Positions 33,636 through 43,044 of a DNA stretch of 64,000 bases are shown one piece after another (positions within the stretch are counted from its first letter, which is position 1; every line of letters begins with the position of its first letter). Source of the stretch: CAZWCE01 sp964632505 (lineage in GTDB: Bacteria > Planctomycetota > Planctomycetia > Pirellulales > Thermoguttaceae). The position numbers and the translations under genes are program-made. The notes below the pieces were generated by a model that did no database searches, had not been told where the DNA came from, and was given only the letters and a program-made list of their open reading frames with translations. Location: contig CAZWCE010000004.1 of the NCBI GenBank assembly GCA_964632505.1, positions 1 to 64,000 on the forward strand. Direction: 5' to 3'.

Positions 33636-35846
33636 ATGAAAGAACCACGCCACGCCGTTTCGTTGCTCGCCGCGATGATGTTTTCAGCGCTTTTTTCCGG
33701 CTTCCTTTTCGGACGTCCCCTCCTCGGGCAAACGTCGGCGGAGACGTTGCAAGTCAAGACGATCGATACCTCGCAACTGATGGGTTCGCCGAATCCGATG
33801 CCGTTGACCGTCGAGGTCGCCTATCCCCATTTGTCCTTTCAGCGCCCCCTGGAGTTGACCTACGCCGAAGACGGTTCGAATCGGGTTTACGTGGTCGAGC
33901 AACGGGGCAATATCTTCGTCTTCGAGAACACCCCTGAAGCTCGGGATCCCCATCTCTTTCTCGACATCCGGGAAGTGGTCTCCCGAGAAGGCAACGAAGA
34001 AGGACTGCTGGGGCTGGCGTTTCATCCGAACTATCGCGAAAACGGCGAATTCTACGTTTATTATTCGACCAAGCCACGCGCCTCGATCGTCTCGCGGTTT
34101 CATGTCTCTCCGGAGAACCCTCTCCAGGCGGACCGCGATTCGGAAGAGGTGCTCATGACGATCGACCAGCCGTTCGGAAACCATAACGGCGGGTGCATCC
34201 GTTTCGGTCCGGATGGATATCTGTACATTGGCCTCGGCGATGGCGGAGCGGCTCACGATCCCTACGGAAATGGACAGGATCTCTCCACCTTGCTCGGATC
34301 GGTGCTGCGTATCGACGTCGATCGCGAGGATCCCGGAAAGAAATACGCGATTCCCGAAGACAATCCTTTCGTCGACCGGGAAGGTGCAAGGGGGGAGATT
34401 TGGGCCTACGGCGTCCGGAATATCTGGCGACTGAGTTTTGACCGCAAAACGGGGGACCTTTGGGCGGGCGATGTCGGCCAGAACCGCTACGAGGAGGTCG
34501 ATCTGTTGCGAAAAGGCGGGAATTATGGCTGGAAGATCCGCGAAGGATTCCACTCGTTCGCGCCGGAAGCGGAGCAGACGGGCGGACCTTTGATCGACCC
34601 GTTGGCGGAGTACTTCCATAGCGAGGGAATGAGCATCACCGGCGGGATGGTCTACCGGGGAGAGCGGCTTCCGGAATACGAGGGGGCCTATTTCTATGCC
34701 GATTACGTCTCCGGCAAAGTGTGGATCCTCCGCTACGATGGAGAGAATGTCACCGAGAATCGGCAGATCGCCTCGACGAATCTCGCGATCAGTGCTTTCG
34801 GGGAAGATAAAAAAGGAAATATGTACATCACCGCTTTCGACGGCAAGATCTACCGGTTCCGTCCGCGGGAGATCGATCTGGAAGCGGTGCGGAAGGCGTT
34901 TCCCCGAAAAATTTCCGAGATCCGATTCGTCGAATCACTCGAAACATTGAAGCTGGCCGCCGGCACGGTTCCCTACAATGTGAACGTCCCCCTCTGGTCG
35001 GACGGAGCCGCGAAGTTCCGCCACCTCGTCTTACCGGAATCTCATTCGGTGAAGTTCGATCGAGAGAAAAGCTGGCAATTCCCTGTTGGAACGGTGATCG
35101 TGAAGGATTTCCAGCTCGATCTCGACCGGACCCAGCCGGGGAAGTTGCGAAAACTGGAAACGCGGTTTTTCGTGCATTCGCCACGGGGATGGAACGGTTA
35201 CACCTACCTCTGGAATGACGAAGAGACGGAAGCGCATCTTCTGGAAGGCGCCGCCACGAAGACCTACCGGGTGAAGACCGACCGGGGAGAGATCGATCAA
35301 GAGTGGTACTTCCCCAGCCGTGCCGACTGCATGGCATGCCACACGCAGGCGGCCGACTTCGTGCTCGGCCCCAACACCCGGCAGATGAATCGGGCTTCGG
35401 AGATCGACGAGAGGGACCGACAGTTGAATCTCTTTTCCGCGATGGGCGTTTTCGCCGAGAAATTGCCCGAGGAGCCCGCTTCGCTGGAGCGATACCCCGA
35501 CTGGCGAGAGAATGAGGGGAACCTCGAAGATCGTTGTCGAGCCTATCTCGACACCAACTGCAGCTTCTGTCATCAGCCGGGAGCGGTCGGCGGCAGATCT
35601 CCCGATTTGCGTTACCATACACCGCTGGAGCAAGCGAATCTGATAGGACGTCGGCCCAGTCAGGGACAACTCGGCCCCGAAGGAACCCGACTGATCGCGC
35701 CGGGCGACCCGGAGCGAAGCGAATTGCTCTACCGGATGGCCGATCGCGGTTCCCGGCAAATGCCTCCGCTGGCGACCAACATCGTCGATCGCAAAGCGCT
35801 CGATCTTCTCGAAGAGTGGATCACCGAGATGCCGGAGAAGAAGTGA
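33636..35846 (+). CDS. Secreted PQQ-type sugar dehydrogenase fused to a c-type cytochrome domain
   Basis: 736 residues with a signal peptide (ending near LLGQT). Residues about 55-420 are the glucose/sorbosone dehydrogenase six-blade propeller, with GLLGLAFHPNY, FGNHNGGCIRFGPDG, YLYIGLGDGG and the GVRNIWRLSFD segment that lines the PQQ site. Residues about 430-735 form a second module with VPLWSDGAAKFRHL and two haem c sites, CMACH and CSFCH, like the SO2930-type proteins. Electrons from sugar oxidation could pass directly to the haems. The substrate is unknown. Confidence 0.88.
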   Translation: MKEPRHAVSLLAAMMFSALFSGFLFGRPLLGQTSAETLQVKTIDTSQLMGSPNPMPLTVEVAYPHLSFQRPLELTYAEDGSNRVYVVEQRGNIFVFENTPEARDPHLFLDIREVVSREGNEEGLLGLAFHPNYRENGEFYVYYSTKPRASIVSRFHVSPENPLQADRDSEEVLMTIDQPFGNHNGGCIRFGPDGYLYIGLGDGGAAHDPYGNGQDLSTLLGSVLRIDVDREDPGKKYAIPEDNPFVDREGARGEIWAYGVRNIWRLSFDRKTGDLWAGDVGQNRYEEVDLLRKGGNYGWKIREGFHSFAPEAEQTGGPLIDPLAEYFHSEGMSITGGMVYRGERLPEYEGAYFYADYVSGKVWILRYDGENVTENRQIASTNLAISAFGEDKKGNMYITAFDGKIYRFRPREIDLEAVRKAFPRKISEIRFVESLETLKLAAGTVPYNVNVPLWSDGAAKFRHLVLPESHSVKFDREKSWQFPVGTVIVKDFQLDLDRTQPGKLRKLETRFFVHSPRGWNGYTYLWNDEETEAHLLEGAATKTYRVKTDRGEIDQEWYFPSRADCMACHTQAADFVLGPNTRQMNRASEIDERDRQLNLFSAMGVFAEKLPEEPASLERYPDWRENEGNLEDRCRAYLDTNCSFCHQPGAVGGRSPDLRYHTPLEQANLIGRRPSQGQLGPEGTRLIAPGDPERSELLYRMADRGSRQMPPLATNIVDRKALDLLEEWITEMPEKK

Positions 35847-35978
35847 TTCCCTGACGATCTCGCCAGGATCGATCCTTTTTCCCGACGTCCTCCAGGTGTC
35901 TCTTCAGGGTCATCTTCCTCGAGCGAAGGGGTAGACGTGGAGGATAAGAAGAATGGCATCGATCGGCCAACCGACGAG

Positions 35979-36040
35979 AAAAAAACATGCCACGGTTGCT
36001 CTTTTTCGGTATTCCATCACTCCCGATAGGCAACCGTGGC
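35979..36040 (-). terminator. Rho-independent terminator of the STAS gene
   Basis: GCCACGGTTGC (36040-36030 on the minus strand) and its perfect 11-bp complement (35999-35989) enclose a 30-base loop. A run of seven T residues (35985-35979) follows three bases beyond. The long loop is unusual. Confidence 0.65.
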
Positions 36041-36069
36041 TTGGGTATTATTGGCGGAGGATGGCGTGC

Positions 36070-36474
36070 TTACCCTTCGGAGGCGTGGCAACCGCAGCCG
36101 GTCTGGCAGGCGGCCGTCTCGTTGACCCAATCCCAGGCCTTCTCGGATTCATTTTCTTCAAAGTATTGAATCTCGGCTTTCGGGAACATCTTTCCACTCA
36201 AGTTGGTCCACCATTTCAAGGCATCGCTGTGGCCGACCACGGCGCATCGTTCGACTTGACGGCAATGCTTCACGTCGAATTTCACCTCTTCCCAGAGAGC
36301 TCCGGCGGAGAAGCCCTCGAAGTCGGTCAGCTCGAAATAGCACTTCAGCGCGCCATGCTCCGCGATCGCCTCCTCCAATTGAGGGACGAGCTTCTTGTAA
36401 TCGTCCTGGACCAGCTTTCCATGGACTTTCACGGCGAAGACGTTCTGATGACTTTTGTCGAGAATTTCCAGCAT
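36070..36474 (-). CDS. SpoIIAA-like STAS-domain protein with Cys-rich tail
   Basis: 134 residues. The sequence matches the short SpoIIAA/STAS-like proteins: VFAVKVHGKLVQDDYKKLVPQLEE, then CYFELTDFEGFSAGALWEEVKFDVKH and CAVVGHSDALKW, with the mixed beta/alpha fold clear. It lacks an obvious phosphorylatable Ser in the classical position. The last ten residues are a CQTGCGCH tail with three cysteines, plus two cysteines nearby, which could bind a metal. A good GGGAGAA site precedes the ATG. Confidence 0.78.
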   Translation of the reverse strand: MLEILDKSHQNVFAVKVHGKLVQDDYKKLVPQLEEAIAEHGALKCYFELTDFEGFSAGALWEEVKFDVKHCRQVERCAVVGHSDALKWWTNLSGKMFPKAEIQYFEENESEKAWDWVNETAACQTGCGCHASEG

Positions 36475-36858
36475 TTCTCATTCTCCCATTGAACGAATCA
36501 TCTTTTTTGCCCGAGAAGTGCTCGGACTTCGATCATTTGCCCGAATGCAACGCGATTCGGGATCCCTGAATAAAAAAGTGTAGCTCAGGGTTCTCCCTCA
36601 CCGGGAGGCACGGACGTCTTTTTCGAGGCCGATCCTGCATGCCGAAGCACGACTTTATGAGTGATGTTTGTTTGTAAGTCTTGCTGAATGAGGCATTTAC
36701 GAGAGGACCGCCGAGCCTGGCGTAGTATAGGTTTTTTCTATATAAGATTCGGTTCTTTTCTATTAGTCCTCAGGGAAAAGCGTGTCTATGATGAGGGTAA
36801 GACCTGGAGGACAGCACCAGCGACTTCCCATTTTTTTCAGGTGAAAGGAGGCCGGTCA
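36475..36858. other. Divergent intergenic region
   Basis: About 385 bases between the STAS gene and the next gene. The AT-rich part 36720-36780 may contain promoter elements, and a small TATAG/CTATA hairpin is visible near 36725. I see no gene in it. Confidence 0.4.
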
Positions 36859-37161
36859 ATGATCAACGTTTACCAGAAACCCACCGGTTTTTTCAGCATG
36901 TTTTCGACCCTGGGCCTGATGGCTTGCCTGTTGGCCGCGGCGAACTGGTTGACCACCCCTGAAGTGGACCCATGTTGCGGCGTGAAACAAAAAGAACGTC
37001 GTTCGGTTTCCCGTTGGAATGCCGAGGGACTCGACGAGGAAGATAGAAGGAAACAAATGCGATATCGTGAGAAGAGCCAATCGCAATGGCAGCGAAGACA
37101 ACCCCGCAGACCGTATGAGAAAACGCCGTTTCGGCCGATTCGGTCTCTCCCACGTTTCTGA
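36859..37161 (+). CDS. Small membrane-anchored or secreted basic protein
   Basis: 100 residues, not recognised. The start is supported by a strong AAAGGAGG eight bases upstream. A hydrophobic segment (FSMFSTLGLMACLLAAANWL) could be an anchor. It is followed by a CC pair and then a long Arg/Lys/Gln-rich tail (QWQRRQPRRP). The upstream 57 codons in the same frame lack a start context and were dropped. It could be a nucleic-acid or membrane-binding peptide. Confidence 0.5.
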   Translation: MINVYQKPTGFFSMFSTLGLMACLLAAANWLTTPEVDPCCGVKQKERRSVSRWNAEGLDEEDRRKQMRYREKSQSQWQRRQPRRPYEKTPFRPIRSLPRF

Positions 37162-37489
37162 CGGAATCGTGGATGGATGATTGTCCGAAAACGAACCGCC
37201 ATCCATCCACCCACGGGAACAAACCATGATGAAGAGATTGCTAGCCGGGATCGGTGGCGTGCGTTTCCCCGAGGTGGGCGATTCGTCGTGTCGTGGAACT
37301 TTGCGAGCTGCATCAAGCCCAACTTACCGACGTGTGTGACGAAAAGACCTCAACGCGCTCATTGAGTATCGCTTCGGTCGTGACGCAAAGGCCAACCACA
37401 AGAGTCCGAACCGGCGAATGAAAACACAGAAACCATGGACGGCACTACTGACACGAAGATGAAAAAGCATCTTATCAAGGAGCCTTATC
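37162..37489. other. Intergenic region with an inverted repeat
   Basis: About 330 bases. An 11-bp perfect inverted repeat (GTGGATGGATG at 37169-37179, complement at 37200-37210, 20-base loop) follows the small basic gene. It has no T-run, so it is not a standard terminator and may be a stabilising hairpin. No gene seen. Confidence 0.4.
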
Positions 37490-38668
37490 ATGAAGTTGCT
37501 CGAACGCATCCTGGTCGCGATCGACGCGCGGCGCAGCTCCAAAAGTACCGTCGCCGAAGCGACGATGATCGCCAAGAAATTTCATTCCGAAGTCACTCTC
37601 CTTCATGTCCTTCCGTCGGAACAGGCGGAGAATCAAGAGATCAAGCAGTACCTCAGAATGGCTCGCGAGGGGTTGGAAGCCCGGATGGCCCAGTACAAGG
37701 AAGAGATGGTTCGCGAGGGGGTGAAGGTGGGGGAGGTTCTCATCGTCGAGGGAACCCCCTTCGATCAGATCATCCGTCACGCCGAGGAGCTCGACGTGAA
37801 CGTGGTGGTATTGGGTGCCTCGGTGAAATCCGGAGCGACCGGGAACGGCAATCTCGGATTCACGGCGGAACGTGTCTGTCGGAAATCGGCGAAACCGGTC
37901 TGGGTCGTGCATCCTCAGGAGAAAACCCGGAAGCAGGCGATCCTTTGCCCGGTCGACCTATCGCCACCCTCGCGTCGCGCGCTGCGTAACGCCATCCACT
38001 TGGCGCGTTGGTTCGGCGCGAAGCTCACCGTCCTGCACGTCGTTCGCCCCCTCTCCACACTGATCGGGCTCGAATTGCCCAGCGACTCCAAGGGAAGGGA
38101 GAACTACTTCAATATGGAAACCAAGCGATTCCATGCTTTCCTCAAGGAATTCGACTTCCACGACGTCGAGAAAGACTTTGTTTCCGTTTTCGGCGATCCG
38201 GGGCCGAAAATCCTGGAGGTGGCGCGTGAATTGCAGTCGCAGTTGATCGTCATGGGGTCGGTCGGTCGCACCGGTTTGGCGAAAATCCTGATGGGAGGGG
38301 TGGCTGGGACGGTACTGCGCGATCTGCCTTGTTCGGTCGTGATGATGAAAGCCACAGAAGCGATCCGCCTGAAAATGGAAGAGCATCTCACCGATATTCG
38401 GTCCTATTATACCCAGGGGTTGGAACTGATGGAGAACGGCTTCGCCGAAGAGTCGATTCGTCAGTTCAAGCACTGCATTTCGACGAATGAAATGTTCCTG
38501 CCGGCGTGGGAGGCCCTTGCTCAAGCCTATGAACGGATCGGAGAGACCGAACGTGCGGAAAAAACCCGTCAAACATCCGCAGAGCTCGAAGAAGTGCTTT
38601 CGTGGCGTCGTGTCGAGGCGGATGTACGTAGTCATCGCCCACTTTGGAAATCGAAGTACATCTACTAA
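37490..38668 (+). CDS. Tandem universal stress protein with TPR-like C-terminus
   Basis: 392 residues, with AAGGAG before the ATG. Two UspA domains lie at about 1-145 and 150-300. Domain 1 ends in VVLGASVKSG and ERVCRKSAKPVWVVH. Domain 2 has MGSVGRTGLAKILMGGVAG, matching the G-2x-G-9x-G ATP-binding pattern, so the second domain probably binds ATP. Residues 300-370 form a TPR-like helical repeat (IRQFKHCISTNEMFLPAWEA). The combination is unusual and may add protein-protein contacts to a stress or energy sensor. Confidence 0.88.
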   Translation: MKLLERILVAIDARRSSKSTVAEATMIAKKFHSEVTLLHVLPSEQAENQEIKQYLRMAREGLEARMAQYKEEMVREGVKVGEVLIVEGTPFDQIIRHAEELDVNVVVLGASVKSGATGNGNLGFTAERVCRKSAKPVWVVHPQEKTRKQAILCPVDLSPPSRRALRNAIHLARWFGAKLTVLHVVRPLSTLIGLELPSDSKGRENYFNMETKRFHAFLKEFDFHDVEKDFVSVFGDPGPKILEVARELQSQLIVMGSVGRTGLAKILMGGVAGTVLRDLPCSVVMMKATEAIRLKMEEHLTDIRSYYTQGLELMENGFAEESIRQFKHCISTNEMFLPAWEALAQAYERIGETERAEKTRQTSAELEEVLSWRRVEADVRSHRPLWKSKYIY

Positions 38669-38735
38669 CGAAGAGGGGGCATGACCGATTGCCCGCGATT
38701 CGATTTTATGTACACATAAACCCATCATGATTCAT

Positions 38736-38778
38736 CGGGATCCTCAATCGAGCTGTTTCCGCTCGGGGATCCCGTTTT
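38736..38778 (+). terminator. Rho-independent terminator
   Basis: CGGGATCC (38736-38743) pairs perfectly with GGATCCCG (38767-38774), with an inner CGAGC/GCTCG stem, followed by TTTT. Confidence 0.75.
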
Positions 38779-39042
38779 CATGAAGCCCCTCGGAGAGCAC
38801 TTTCTTTCAAGGTCTCCAACGCGACGGGGTGGCATAGTCTTCTTTTGGCCTTTTTTGAACTCGTACAATTTCTATCGAGATCTGCTTGCCGATTGGCACC
38901 CCTTCATGGTTCCTCGTCCGCGACGAGCATGAAGCGATCGCCCCTCTATCAAGTGAATGGAGCGTCGCCACAGGAAATCGCTTTCCGTCTTATGCCTTTC
39001 CAGGAGACTCGGAAAAAAAGTGGCAAAAAATGATCACTTTTC

Positions 39043-39071
39043 TTGCAAGAGGTGGATCGACCCGCTAGAAT
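39043..39071 (+). promoter_or_regulatory. Promoter of the SHD1 gene
   Basis: TTGCAA (39043-39048), 17 bases, TAGAAT (39066-39071): a good match with ideal spacing, 128 bases before the ATG at 39199. Confidence 0.6.
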
Positions 39072-39198
39072 AATCCTCGACCTTATTGTGTTTTGAAGGT
39101 GTTGTCGGTTCCCGCTTCTCGGTATGGCGATAGGTTCCCTTGAGGATCTCAGGATTGTTTCAATCGATAACCTTCCTCTTCATAAGGAGTCTCTTTCG

Positions 39199-42100
39199 AT
39201 GAAAAGAACAAATTTGGGCATACTATGCGGCATGGTATGTTGTGCATTGCTTTGGGCAGCGTCCTCGGCGTTTGCCCGAACCTGGACCGCCCGAAGCGGC
39301 GGGTTCACGGTCGAGGCGGAGCTGGTCGACTTCAAGAACAATACCGCCTTTTTGAAACGCGACGACAACGGGAAAACCATCCAGGTGCCGGCCGAGAAGC
39401 TGTCGCTGGGCGATCTGAAGCACATCCGCGAGACGATGAAAGAATTGACCGATGAAATCGGGACCTCGAACGATAATCCTTTTCCTTCCGACGCTTCCGA
39501 AAGCGCTTCCGAAAGTGATTCCGCCGAGACCGAGCCTTCCAAGCCGGTCAAGATTGAAAAGTCCGATACTTCCATCAAAGCCACAGGCGGCAAGTCGGTC
39601 ATCGTGCCGGATCCTCCGAAGACCACCTACGACATCGATCCGACCAAGGTCGACGTGGACGAGGGATTCACTGGTTTTTCTCCCCAGGCGGTCCACTCCA
39701 TGTACACATGCCCCTATTATGCGGTCCTGGAAAAGGCGGCTTGGACCAGGTACGAATTGGAAACCGGCAAGAAGAACGGTCGCGTGCTCCCCAGTGACCG
39801 GACGATCGATTCCGCCTCACTCAGCCCCGACGGGAAAAAGATCGCCTACATTCCCTCGCAGAAACAGGTGATCGTGGCGTCGTTCGAGGATGCCACCGTC
39901 AAGACGATCAGCACCGCTCAGCTTCCCAAGGTGATGCAAGCCGGACGGTTGTCCCTCTGCTCGTTGCAGGGGGTGATGTTCATGCCCGATGACCGCTTGC
40001 TTCTCATGTGCAACAAGCAATGTGTTATTTACGATTTACCATCGGATAAGTACCTGAACGCGCCGGTGGAACCGCTCTCGAACCTGGGAACGTTCAGCCC
40101 CGGTGGTCGCTACGTGGTGCTCGCGGGACGAAAAAGCGGGATTCGATTTTTGGACGTCAACCATCAATTCAAGGAAGTGTGGCGATTCAGAATTCCCCTG
40201 GGAAAACAGCCCAAGGCGATGAGTTTCTCCCCCGATGGAAAAGCGTTCGCCGCGCTGATCGATGACGGAGGGCAGCAATATACCCTATTGTTGCTCGATT
40301 TCGCCAAACCGGACCTCGTGCTTCGGAAAGTGAAATGGGATTCCGACTTTGTCCTCACGAGTCTATTCAGCCATAAGAACCAATGGATAAAACTCCAGTG
40401 GTTTCCCGAAGGAAGCGGCTGGTTGGTCCAAGGCCAGTTTTTCATTCCGAGTGATGAAGAAAGTGAAGCGGTGCGAATTCCCGTCGAAGCTTCCAACGCC
40501 GAAGATGCCGTGCGTCTGATCGGAGAAAATCGGGTGATGTTGATGGTGAATAGCCGCCTTGTTACCAAGACCCTGAATATGGAAAACCTGAAACAGATGG
40601 GCAAACTCGCCGCACAAGGCGGGAAAAAAGAGGATGTCTTGCTTCCGGAGCTGACCGAACTCGCCGAAGCGGAAGATTTCAAGACGCTTCCCTTGCCGAG
40701 TGATCCTGATGAATATCTCTACCAACCGCAGAAGCGCGCCACCGAATGGAGCTTTCCCCATGTCTTTTCCCCCAACCCTTTGAACAAGGACCAGAAGCCG
40801 GCGAATATCTATTTTGCCGACTCCGATGTGCGGAAAGCCCTTCTCTGCATCGAGGGAGCTCCGGGGCTGTTTTCGGAATTCCGTGAAAAATTTGCGATTC
40901 TACACCCTTTGGTCTATCTCGATACCGTCGATTTGAACACGGCGAAGACCGTTTCCCGTTTCGAAATGGAATATCCGGCCGAGGTAGGCGATGTTTCCGA
41001 TGATTTCTCCCAGGTGGCCCTCATACTCAAAACCCGCGATCGGACCGACCGAGTCGATTGTTGGTCTCTCGATTCCAAAGAGCATCTTTTGGGCTTCCGT
41101 CTCTCTCACAAGGGGGGGCCCGTTCATCAGGCGTTCTATATCGGCGACGATCATCTGCTCCTTCAGGCGGGTAGAAAATCGTTACATTTGATCAATATTT
41201 CCGAAGGTCAAGAGGTCTACCAACAGGTCAACGGCTCATTCAGGAAGATCCTCGTGACTCCCGACGACGGGGCCGTCATTTTTCCGTATTCCTCACATTT
41301 TTATCTCCAGAACCCGCTCACCGGCGAACCGTTGGGGATGCTCGAAGATATCAGCATCACGCAGGAATTCCGGTTCGGCGCAGGGGCTTTCTCCCGTGAC
41401 GGCCAAAAGCTGGCAATCCTCTCGGAAGAGAGCACTCGGAACCTTGAATATGTGGGGGTCTGGGATTTGACCAACGGCAAACTTTTGGCGGAGTATCCCG
41501 TTCCATTCGATGCCAAAAGGATCACTTGGTCGACCAACGACGATCTCGTTCTGATGGGACATCAGCAGAAGGAAGAAGTGGAAACTCTGGCTCATGGGCC
41601 CACTTCTCCCGGAGAAGAAACCATCGTGCTCGTCGATGCCGAAAGCGGCCAATTCCTCTGGAATTACCATCTGGAAGACGGCTTTATCCATCTTCTGGAG
41701 AATATTGAGCGAGGGCACCTTTTCTGGAAACACTCGAAATACTCCAACAAAAATAAAAGCGTTCAAGCCGTTTCCCTGCCGGGAGAGAAAGAAGCCGAAA
41801 TCCTCCTATCGCACGAGGGAAAACCGGTGACTTACCTGCTCAGCCCCGGCAAGACCTTCCAGGTCGATCTGTCCATCGATAATCTCTCGAAAGAATTCGA
41901 TCAACAAGAGGAGATCAAAAAAACGCTCCGGGAAAGAATGATTTATAACCTCGGCAGTGCCGGCATGAAGGTTTCCGAGTCGGAGCAGCCGCTCAAACTG
42001 AAGGTGGAGATGGAAAGTATCGATACCGAAGAAGACTTTTATTTCCGTCTGCTCGGGCGCGGCATCGCGCACATGAAAGTGCCCGACATGCTGATCCGCT

Positions 42101-42366
42101 GCAAGGTGGCCATTCTCTCGGGCGATGAAACGCTCTGGAGCACGAAGCGATCGATCAAAACCAGCAACAGCGGACACTTCGGTTACAATTCGATTCCCTC
42201 CAACGACGGCGTGGAGGCATTCCTCGAAAAACGTCCTTGGAACGCCATGTTTCACTGGCTCGAAGAGTTGCCGCTTCCTTCGTACCTTTTCCCCGAGGAT
42301 GCCTGCCAGGGCCTGGGCACTACGGAGCTTCGGGAGACGGGACGCGTGATGGTGCGGTCTCCCTAG
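39199..42366 (+). CDS. Large secreted SHD1-domain/beta-propeller-like protein
   Basis: 1055 residues from the ATG at 39199 (AAGGAG upstream; the earlier in-frame start was rejected). A signal peptide ends near SAFA. Residues about 25-80 are an SHD1-type domain (RTWTARSGGFTVEAELVDF, then VPAEKLSLGD), common in secreted planctomycetal proteins. A low-complexity Ser/Glu segment follows. The rest has repeated beta-rich units such as SASLSPDGKKIAYIPS and AMSFSPDGKAFAAL, resembling WD/PD40 propeller blades. It is probably periplasmic or surface bound and may bind protein or sugar; no enzyme motif seen. Confidence 0.75.
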   Translation: MKRTNLGILCGMVCCALLWAASSAFARTWTARSGGFTVEAELVDFKNNTAFLKRDDNGKTIQVPAEKLSLGDLKHIRETMKELTDEIGTSNDNPFPSDASESASESDSAETEPSKPVKIEKSDTSIKATGGKSVIVPDPPKTTYDIDPTKVDVDEGFTGFSPQAVHSMYTCPYYAVLEKAAWTRYELETGKKNGRVLPSDRTIDSASLSPDGKKIAYIPSQKQVIVASFEDATVKTISTAQLPKVMQAGRLSLCSLQGVMFMPDDRLLLMCNKQCVIYDLPSDKYLNAPVEPLSNLGTFSPGGRYVVLAGRKSGIRFLDVNHQFKEVWRFRIPLGKQPKAMSFSPDGKAFAALIDDGGQQYTLLLLDFAKPDLVLRKVKWDSDFVLTSLFSHKNQWIKLQWFPEGSGWLVQGQFFIPSDEESEAVRIPVEASNAEDAVRLIGENRVMLMVNSRLVTKTLNMENLKQMGKLAAQGGKKEDVLLPELTELAEAEDFKTLPLPSDPDEYLYQPQKRATEWSFPHVFSPNPLNKDQKPANIYFADSDVRKALLCIEGAPGLFSEFREKFAILHPLVYLDTVDLNTAKTVSRFEMEYPAEVGDVSDDFSQVALILKTRDRTDRVDCWSLDSKEHLLGFRLSHKGGPVHQAFYIGDDHLLLQAGRKSLHLINISEGQEVYQQVNGSFRKILVTPDDGAVIFPYSSHFYLQNPLTGEPLGMLEDISITQEFRFGAGAFSRDGQKLAILSEESTRNLEYVGVWDLTNGKLLAEYPVPFDAKRITWSTNDDLVLMGHQQKEEVETLAHGPTSPGEETIVLVDAESGQFLWNYHLEDGFIHLLENIERGHLFWKHSKYSNKNKSVQAVSLPGEKEAEILLSHEGKPVTYLLSPGKTFQVDLSIDNLSKEFDQQEEIKKTLRERMIYNLGSAGMKVSESEQPLKLKVEMESIDTEEDFYFRLLGRGIAHMKVPDMLIRCKVAILSGDETLWSTKRSIKTSNSGHFGYNSIPSNDGVEAFLEKRPWNAMFHWLEELPLPSYLFPEDACQGLGTTELRETGRVMVRSP

Positions 42367-42436
42367 CGTAGTGCCTTATAAATGCCGGAACATAGGTCGA
42401 TTTCCGGTGTTATACGATAGTGAAAGAAGAATCACT

Positions 42437-42514
42437 ATGCGAACAGCACCGGAAATCACTTTGACGGAACCACAGCGAGCGACGTCGCGCAACGCTCGAG
42501 CGGCTTCTTCATGA
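42437..42514 (+). pseudogene. Possible N-terminal relic of an IS630-family transposase
   Basis: 25 codons read MRTAPEITLTEPQRATSRN before a stop. The pattern 'MR-apeItLt-qR--L' is how many IS630 transposases begin, as I recall them. No helix-turn-helix, DDE motif, terminal repeats or TA duplication could be found afterward. It might be chance similarity. Confidence 0.3.
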
Positions 42515-42959
42515 TCTGCTCAGCCGTATGCCTTTTCTTCCGTCGTGTGCTGCTGAAAGTCTCTTCGCTAAAAAAGATCATCGACTCTCACGGCATAGGG
42601 ATCAGGATCTGGGAGGCAGGACAGCGTTTCATGATGTCGCGTATAGGCCCACCTGTTCCTGGATCAGACGCAATGTCGTCCGACGTTCCCACGCCGATTT
42701 TTCCGTGAACGCCCGGTCGGGAACTGCCTTCCGGCACCCTGGCTTTGCCGTCGAGCAACATAGCACACAAACCTAGGGATGCATGGGCAATATCGAAAAA
42801 GCAACGGCGATCGGGAACATTTTCAACGCTTCCCCAGGAACATGGCCCGTTGGCTGACATTGTCGGAAGTGATCCCAGCATTGGTCACGACACAATCGAG
42901 ACGAACAATCCAATATGTGGTTACGAGTCATAAATCCCCTTTTCCGATGGAATTAGGGC

Positions 42960-42988
42960 TGGCAAGCCTCCTCGCAGGATCCTATAAT
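42960..42988 (+). promoter_or_regulatory. Candidate promoter of the cyclotransferase-like gene
   Basis: A perfect TATAAT (42983-42988) lies 17 bases after a weak TGGCAA (42960-42965), about 56 bases before the ATG at 43045. Confidence 0.45.
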
Positions 42989-43044
42989 TCGGGATGCTCG
43001 GTTCATGATTTCTTTTTTCATCCGCCATCTATCGGGACCTTTTC

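Larger units (their letters stand above)
38669..39198. other. Intergenic region with terminator and promoter
   Basis: About 530 bases. The terminator of the stress-protein gene (38736-38778) comes first, and the promoter of the SHD1 gene (39043-39071) lies near the end. Between them I see no gene; short open frames have no ribosome site. Confidence 0.5.
42367..43044. other. Long intergenic region, possible decayed mobile element
   Basis: About 680 bases. A short frame at 42437-42514 resembles the start of an IS630-type transposase, and the remainder shows no intact gene. The promoter of the next gene lies at 42960-42988. Confidence 0.4.

Noticed and set aside
35989..36040. 11-bp inverted repeat as an insertion-sequence end
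   Set aside because: No transposase nearby, and the T-run after the stem makes a terminator the simpler reading.
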